From positions 1 through 18,971 of the forward strand of contig CAJUHY010000051.1 in assembly GCA_910585895.1 (NCBI GenBank): a stretch of 18,971 bases of DNA, given 5' to 3'. The translations under genes and the position numbers were made by a program. This DNA is from an uncultured Lachnospiraceae bacterium (GTDB lineage Bacteria > Bacillota > Clostridia > Lachnospirales > Lachnospiraceae). This document shows, piece after piece, positions 14,416 through 18,971 of the stretch (positions are counted from its first letter, which is position 1; the number at the start of each line of letters is the position of its first letter). Below the pieces are notes generated by a model. That model searched no databases. It was not told the origin of the DNA and saw nothing but the letters and a program-made list of their open reading frames with translations.

Positions 14416-14429
14416 ATGACCTAAGGAGG
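14416..14429 (+). repeat. Second copy of a 14-nt direct repeat, containing the AraC ribosome binding site
   Basis: ATGACCTAAGGAGG at 14416-14429 is identical to 14274-14287, 142 bases upstream. Each copy is followed within a few bases by ATGGCA. The AGGAGG here is the ribosome binding site of the AraC-type gene, 4 bases before its ATG. CCTTAGGTC (14383-14391) can pair with this copy (14418-14426) as well as with the first, and pairing here would cover the site. Confidence 0.85.
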
Positions 14430-14433
14430 AATC

Positions 14434-15357
14434 ATGGCACAGAAGAAGGTAGAGGAATTTCGTTATTACGAGATGCCGGTGGGAAGATACGATTTGGCAT
14501 TACTGGGGGATAGCTGGATTACAACGTATCGCACTGGGGAGCAGCATTTCCATAATTATTTTGAAATCAGTTATTGTTATTATGGGGAAGGCGTGGTGTT
14601 TCTGGGGGAAAAGTCGGAGCCTTATGGTCCTGGCACAATCTCACTGATTCCCAGCAACTTTCCCCATGGCATACACAGTAAGGAGGGCGGCGTCTGCCGC
14701 TGGGAGTTTTTATATCTGGATTTTGCAGGATTTGTGGAACGATGTTACCAGTCTGACGTATATAAGGGAATGAGGATTCTCGATCAGATAACGCAGTTTC
14801 CAATATTAATTGAAACGGAAGATTATCCGAGGATTTCCAATGTGGTGCGCGCGATTTTAGATGAAAACCGTGCCCAGGAGACGCTGAACCGGGAGGCAGT
14901 GGGCGGTTATATGTTTGTGCTGCTGCAGGAACTGGTGCGGCTTAATAAACGGATGTCTGAGAATAATAAGAAAGAATCGCTGCATGTCGAAAAAATCCGT
15001 CCGGCATTAGTACATATAGAGACTCATTTCCATGAAGAAATTAAGATAAAGACGCTGGCAGAAGTCTGTAATCTCAGCGAGCCGTATTTTCGGAAATTAT
15101 TCCGCAACTGCATGAAAACTTCACCCCTTGAGTATATCAATACTGTACGGGTGCAGAAAGCGTGTGATTTCCTGCAGAAGAAGGACTTTCCCGTAAATGA
15201 CCTCGCATGGCAGGTGGGTTATTCCTCTGTTTCTACGTTTGAACGTAATTTTAAGAAGATTGTAGGACAGACGCCTAAACAGTGGAGGCTCAAGTCTTCA
15301 AATGACAGAGAATTTGTGGGTTATCAGACCAAGGCGCTGCGGGGGTGGTTAGAGTGA
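14434..15357 (+). CDS. AraC-family transcriptional regulator with cupin-type sensor domain
   Basis: DNA-binding regulator of 307 residues. The N-terminal half (about 20-165) has the cupin-like pattern EQHFHNYFEISYCYYGEG and GTISLIPSNFPHGIHS, usual for AraC proteins that sense sugars or other small ligands. The C-terminal 100 residues contain two helix-turn-helix units: IKTLAEVCNLSEPYFRKLF, then VNDLAWQVGYSSVSTFERNF, ending in the GQTPKQWR motif. The start is ATG 14434 with AGGAGG 4 bases upstream, in the duplicated segment described separately. It ends 19 bases before the secreted beta-helix gene, so the two are likely co-transcribed and the regulator probably controls it. The sequence does not show the ligand or the operator. 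Translation may be gated by the leader RNA. Confidence 0.92.
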   Translation: MAQKKVEEFRYYEMPVGRYDLALLGDSWITTYRTGEQHFHNYFEISYCYYGEGVVFLGEKSEPYGPGTISLIPSNFPHGIHSKEGGVCRWEFLYLDFAGFVERCYQSDVYKGMRILDQITQFPILIETEDYPRISNVVRAILDENRAQETLNREAVGGYMFVLLQELVRLNKRMSENNKKESLHVEKIRPALVHIETHFHEEIKIKTLAEVCNLSEPYFRKLFRNCMKTSPLEYINTVRVQKACDFLQKKDFPVNDLAWQVGYSSVSTFERNFKKIVGQTPKQWRLKSSNDREFVGYQTKALRGWLE

Positions 15358-15376
15358 AAGAACAGGAGGAAGGGAT

Positions 15377-18300
15377 ATGAAAGGAAAGCGGAATGCGGTG
15401 GCAAAAGCAGCGTTTTGTTTGCTGCTGTCGTTGGCAGTGGCTTTGGCAAATATAATGTTTTTACCGCCGCAACAGTTACTGGAGGTGAAAGCAGCGGCGG
15501 CAGAAGTGCATATTTATGCGGATACGCCGGGGGATGAATTGTCTGCCAAATATACATTGACAGCAAATGGGACAAACGTCCCGGTTATTAAATACAGCCG
15601 CAATGGCAATAATTTTGATATTGCCCGTTTCGCTTGCGGGGACAATTCGCCGGAGTACACAGTTCAGGTGAAGGAGGATATCAAGCAGGTGACAGTATAC
15701 CCTGAACACTATTATCCACAGGATTCTATTCAGATAAGTCAGGATAAGCGAAGCGTGACGTTTTCCATGTCCGATAAGCTGCGCTATGCATTTGTGATGA
15801 TTAATGGCGGTCCTGCGGACCAGGCAGGAAAGCCTTATCTTGCCATTATCAATGACCCGCCTGAGCAAGCGGATGAGATTCCGGATAAGACGGCAGCCAA
15901 TGTACTTGATTTTCAGAAATTTTCTGAACAATACCTGCAGGAGCATCCGAATGCAGCGGCACAGCAGGCAGAACCGGCGGGCACAACGTCCGGCGGCACA
16001 TCTTATGAAGCCGGGACTTTGGTGGAAAATGGGACTTCGCAGGTGCGCTTTCCCGACAAGCGCAAGATGACAGCGGATGATGTGACTCTGGCCCTGCAGG
16101 CGGCCTTGGACGCGATTTATGCGCAGGGTTCGGTTTATGACACATTGTATTTTCCGGCAGGAACATACGTGTGCTCCGGGTTGGAAATACGTAACAGGAA
16201 AGGCAAGGAGCTTACGGTTTATCTGGAAGAGGGGGCGTTGATTAAGAATCGTATCCAGGAGTGTATGCAGGCGATGGAACCGGCAATCGGTATCTGGGAT
16301 TCTGAAAATATCACTATTTCCGGCAGAGGAATGTTTGATGGGAATGGCGTGGAAAATTACAGGAAAGACCGCCATGATGCAAAAGACAGCTGCCATCAGG
16401 GAGGCGTGATGATTGTGCGTTCTGCCAACATTGTGTTCAATGACACCTATGTGCGGGATGCCAAGCAGTGGAACTGGGAATCTCATGGGAGTAAACATTG
16501 TACGCTGAATAATATCAAAGGCCTGACGCCATACAACCAGCCCTGGGTAGATGGGCTCGATATGGCAAGTGCGCAGGACCTTACGATAAATGGTGCGCTG
16601 ACACTGGGGAATGACGATAATTTTGCCAGTGGGCATTACAATCCCAGCGATGGATTCCCTAATACGGTTGCAGGATACGACCAGTATAACAGTGACAGTT
16701 TGCAGTGGGATACCGAAGATTCCTTCCATGTATCCGTCAGCAATACGCTGGGCTGGAGTTTCAGCGGCGGCAACGGCATCCGTCTGGGGCATGACTGTTA
16801 TGGTCATGCCATGAAAGATTATACCTTTGAAAATGTGAATACCACTAATTTCACCGGCGGGGGAAACGGTATTACCGTCCAGAATGGGAGCGGCAATAAC
16901 AGACCGTATCCCGCGTATGAGAATTTGGTATTTAAAACTTGTTCCTTTGATACGACCAGGGTTGGCACAAATTTTAACATCAACGGACTGTCTGCGGATA
17001 AGAGGATTGGCAGCGTTATTTTGGATAATTGCTGGTTTTCCAATGGAGAGGCAGTAAGTTCCGTGAGCAATGTCACAAGTCTTACGGTAAAAAACCACTT
17101 TGTAGGCAAGCAGAGGGTCAATGTCAGCAGTCAGGCAAATCTGACAACGACGGAAATTGGGGAAGATGTACATGACTGGGTGGACAATCGTGCCCCAGTG
17201 TTCTCGGAACCTTCTTACAGCACAGCGGAGGTGGAGGCAGGAAAGACGCTTGCATTTACGGTACAGGCAGAAGATGCGGACGATACGCCTGCCATTCTTG
17301 GTGTGAAGGCTGGTACGCTGCCGCAGGGAGCGGTTTTTGAAGCGGCTGTTGGTAAGTTTAGCTGGAGGCCGGATGAGGGCCAGGTGGGAAAATATACAGT
17401 GGTGTTTACAGCGACAGACGCATATGAGACCACGGAAAAGAGCGTAGAGATTACCGTGAAATCTGCCAAAATAGAGACGGTTACAGTCGCGGCTATGGCG
17501 GATGCAACTGTCAAATCTTATCAGACAGAGAAAGAGCGCAATTACGGAAGCCAGGATTACATCCGTACGCTGCGGATGAAAGATGCACTTGCTGAGGAGC
17601 CAGCCGTAGGCATATTTGGCGAAACAGTAGGTGACAGCGCTAGTGACAACAGGGATTGCAAGATTGCATTCCTATCTTTTGATGCAGCAGAAATCCGCGG
17701 GAATCTTGAGAAACTGGATAAGGCGCAAGTGCAGCTTACCTATATCGGACGCCGTGACAGTAAAGTGGCAGGGGAAGATACCTTGCTGGCTGTTCCGGTA
17801 ATAGGAACATGGGATGAGGAAGAAATCAAGTGGAATCACATGCCCACGCTTGAGAGTGCGCAAATCAAGTCTTCCGCGGCGTTTCCGGTGGACAGGAATA
17901 ATGTCATAATGGCTCAGGATGAGAAATACAATAACAGTCAGGCGATTGACGGCGCTCAAGTTACTATTGATGTGACGGAATGGGTGCGTGCTCTGCCGGA
18001 AAATGCGCAGGTATTTTCCCTTGCAGTCTGCGACTCCAAAGGTTGGGAACTGGCATTTGTCAGTCGTGAAGGTGCGCAGAACATGGAGAAAGCCAACAAA
18101 GACATGGTGCCCTCCCTTTTGTTGTCGGTGAAAAAAGACGGTGCACAAGAACCAGGGGACAACACAGGCACAGGCGGTAATACAGGTTCCGGGGATAACA
18201 CGGGTTCTGGCGGTAATACAGGTTCCGGGGATAACACAGGTCCTGGCGGTAATTCGGGTTCCGGTGGCGATACACTTCCTGGAAACAAGCCGGAGGCGAA

Positions 18301-18841
18301 GATTGAGGTGAATAAGGTTTCCATAACTGTGCCTTCCAAGAAAATTGCAGCCGGCAAGAAAGTAAAGTTAGAGGTCAGTGTAACGCCGAAAAATGTAAGC
18401 AACCCTGCGGTGGAATGGACCAGCAGCAATAAGAAATATGCCACAGTCAACGGCAGCGGCGTGGTTACGACAAAGCGTACAGGTAAGGGCAAGACAGTCA
18501 CCATCAAGGCTATGGCAACGGATGGGAGCGGCAAATATGCATCTGTCCGCATCAAAATCATGAAAAGCGCCGTAAAGAAGGTGACAATTAAGAATAAACC
18601 CAAGACGGTGCGGGCAGGACAGTCAATAGCCCTGAAAACGGTGGTGAAAACGACTGGGAAGAAAGCAAAAGATGCCAACAGAACGCTGAAATGGAGTAGC
18701 TCAAATACGAAATATGCAACGGTCACCTCCAAAGGCAAAGTGACGGCGAAAAAGGCCGGGAAGGGCAAAAGAGTTACGATTCGTGTTGTTTCCACAGATG
18801 GGACGTACAGAAAGGATAGTGTAAGGATGAAGATTCTATGA
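15377..18841 (+). CDS. Secreted multidomain beta-helix glycoside hydrolase-like protein
   Basis: Exported protein of 1154 residues. Signal peptide about 1-40 (AFCLLLSLAVALANIMFL, cleavage near KAAAA). A beta-sandwich domain spans about 45-165 and a low-complexity linker about 170-215. A right-handed beta-helix (about 220-600) shows YFPAGTYV, ISGRGMFDGNG, DGLD (392-395), NDDN with D413-D414, and NGIRLGHD with H472. That layout resembles the catalytic aspartates and histidine of clan GH-N enzymes (GH28 pectinases, GH49 dextranases), but sequence alone does not fix the family or substrate. An Ig-like domain follows (about 605-700, APVFSEP to VEITVK), then a DNRLRE/CBM96-like sandwich (about 705-915), a Gly/Asn/Thr/Ser linker (927-970) and two lysine-rich bacterial Ig-like (BIG2) domains. 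No LPXTG anchor is seen. AGGAGGAAGGG precedes the ATG. Confidence 0.85.
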   Translation: MKGKRNAVAKAAFCLLLSLAVALANIMFLPPQQLLEVKAAAAEVHIYADTPGDELSAKYTLTANGTNVPVIKYSRNGNNFDIARFACGDNSPEYTVQVKEDIKQVTVYPEHYYPQDSIQISQDKRSVTFSMSDKLRYAFVMINGGPADQAGKPYLAIINDPPEQADEIPDKTAANVLDFQKFSEQYLQEHPNAAAQQAEPAGTTSGGTSYEAGTLVENGTSQVRFPDKRKMTADDVTLALQAALDAIYAQGSVYDTLYFPAGTYVCSGLEIRNRKGKELTVYLEEGALIKNRIQECMQAMEPAIGIWDSENITISGRGMFDGNGVENYRKDRHDAKDSCHQGGVMIVRSANIVFNDTYVRDAKQWNWESHGSKHCTLNNIKGLTPYNQPWVDGLDMASAQDLTINGALTLGNDDNFASGHYNPSDGFPNTVAGYDQYNSDSLQWDTEDSFHVSVSNTLGWSFSGGNGIRLGHDCYGHAMKDYTFENVNTTNFTGGGNGITVQNGSGNNRPYPAYENLVFKTCSFDTTRVGTNFNINGLSADKRIGSVILDNCWFSNGEAVSSVSNVTSLTVKNHFVGKQRVNVSSQANLTTTEIGEDVHDWVDNRAPVFSEPSYSTAEVEAGKTLAFTVQAEDADDTPAILGVKAGTLPQGAVFEAAVGKFSWRPDEGQVGKYTVVFTATDAYETTEKSVEITVKSAKIETVTVAAMADATVKSYQTEKERNYGSQDYIRTLRMKDALAEEPAVGIFGETVGDSASDNRDCKIAFLSFDAAEIRGNLEKLDKAQVQLTYIGRRDSKVAGEDTLLAVPVIGTWDEEEIKWNHMPTLESAQIKSSAAFPVDRNNVIMAQDEKYNNSQAIDGAQVTIDVTEWVRALPENAQVFSLAVCDSKGWELAFVSREGAQNMEKANKDMVPSLLLSVKKDGAQEPGDNTGTGGNTGSGDNTGSGGNTGSGDNTGPGGNSGSGGDTLPGNKPEAKIEVNKVSITVPSKKIAAGKKVKLEVSVTPKNVSNPAVEWTSSNKKYATVNGSGVVTTKRTGKGKTVTIKAMATDGSGKYASVRIKIMKSAVKKVTIKNKPKTVRAGQSIALKTVVKTTGKKAKDANRTLKWSSSNTKYATVTSKGKVTAKKAGKGKRVTIRVVSTDGTYRKDSVRMKIL
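18155..18273 (+). repeat. 36-nt tandem repeat encoding the interdomain linker
   Basis: Two complete units lie at 18176-18211 and 18212-18247, nearly identical in sequence, flanked by a 21-nt partial unit before (18155-18175) and a degenerate 26-nt partial after. Each unit encodes GNTGSGDNTGSG with small changes. It is a flexible hydrophilic linker between the carbohydrate-binding-like domain and the Ig-like domains. Its length is likely to vary between strains by slippage. Confidence 0.88.
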
Positions 18842-18860
18842 GATGGGTTTGCATCTGGGC

Positions 18861-18889
18861 TTGTGTCCCGAGGTGGGTTATGATAGAAT
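18861..18889 (+). promoter_or_regulatory. Vegetative promoter of RNase P RNA
   Basis: TTGTGT at 18861-18866 and TAGAAT at 18884-18889 are separated by 17 bases, placing the start near 18896, just before the RNase P RNA. The -35 is weak and the -10 good. No intrinsic terminator for the preceding gene is visible between 18842 and 18860. Confidence 0.65.
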
Positions 18890-18912
18890 ATAGTCTTAGC
18901 AGATATTATGTG

Positions 18913-18971
18913 TAAGTAAGTAGGGCAGATAATCGCGGCTGCAAGTGTCGAAAGACCGCAGGTGAGGAAAG
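18913..18971 (+). ncRNA. rnpB: RNase P RNA, 5' part (cut by the window edge)
   Basis: The segment AGATAATCGCGGC followed by a GUC-GAAA-GAC hairpin and GTGAGGAAAG matches the 5' region of bacterial RNase P RNA. GAGGAAAG is the start of the universally conserved GAGGAAAGUCC block that forms part of the catalytic core. The 3' remainder lies beyond the window. The exact 5' end is uncertain by several bases because the pairing partner of the first stem is not visible. Confidence 0.85.

Noticed and set aside
15476..17173. Long minus-strand open frame (565 codons) opposite the hydrolase gene
   Set aside because: The plus-strand gene has a signal peptide, recognisable domains and a strong ribosome binding site. 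The antisense frame has no site or recognisable motif and looks like a codon-usage shadow.
18155..18273. 36-bp repeats of CRISPR-like length
   Set aside because: The units are contiguous without spacers, are in frame within a secreted protein, and encode a typical Gly/Asn/Ser/Thr linker.
17956..18795. Minus-strand open frame rich in Pro/Leu/Glu repeats
   Set aside because: It is the antisense image of the linker repeat and lysine-rich Ig-like domains; the repetitive composition is derived from the coding strand.

Overview
The window looks like a chromosomal segment of a low-to-mid GC anaerobic Firmicute, most likely a Lachnospiraceae-type Clostridia. This is inferred from the dgt-dnaG-rpoD-trmK-Nif3-nucleoside kinase gene order, the strong AGGAGG ribosome binding sites, a ferredoxin-domain aldo/keto reductase, and surface proteins with fibronectin-like and bacterial Ig-like domains. 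No species can be named from the sequence alone. All genes I support lie on the plus strand.

Region 1 (1-4021) starts with the frameshifted tail of an unrecognised gene. It continues with an overlapping OmpR-type response regulator / histidine kinase pair and an Lsa-type ABC-F ribosome-protection gene. The ABC-F gene has its own consensus promoter (overlapping the kinase stop codon) and a leader of about 310 nt. That leader holds a strong Shine-Dalgarno site, a three-residue leader ORF (Met-Lys-Ile), mutually exclusive pairing segments and an intrinsic terminator, the layout of antibiotic-responsive transcription attenuation.

Region 2 (4022-7002) holds a secreted fibronectin-like repeat protein with its own promoter and terminator, a tRNA-Leu(CAG) with a perfect -35/-10 promoter and a terminator, and an aldo/keto reductase with two C-terminal 4Fe-4S motifs.

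Region 3 (7090-14270) is a compact housekeeping cluster: dGTPase, DNA primase, principal sigma factor, tRNA adenine-22 N1-methyltransferase, Nif3-like protein, and a large TGS/uridine-kinase-type protein. Gaps are short and I see no internal terminator.

Region 4 (14271-18841) follows without a visible terminator. An AraC-type regulator is preceded by a 160-nt leader with a duplicated 14-nt Shine-Dalgarno segment, a Met-Ala-stop mini-ORF, a well-formed hairpin, and a 9-nt segment that can pair with either copy of the duplication. One of those pairings would hide the regulator's ribosome binding site. The regulator sits 19 bp upstream of a 1154-residue secreted beta-helix hydrolase-like protein, suggesting a carbohydrate-responsive pair. 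The window ends in the 5' part of RNase P RNA with its own promoter.

The most interesting items are the AraC leader, which I cannot match to a known riboswitch class, and the ABC-F attenuator. Both are read by eye from base complementarity and need comparative and experimental tests.
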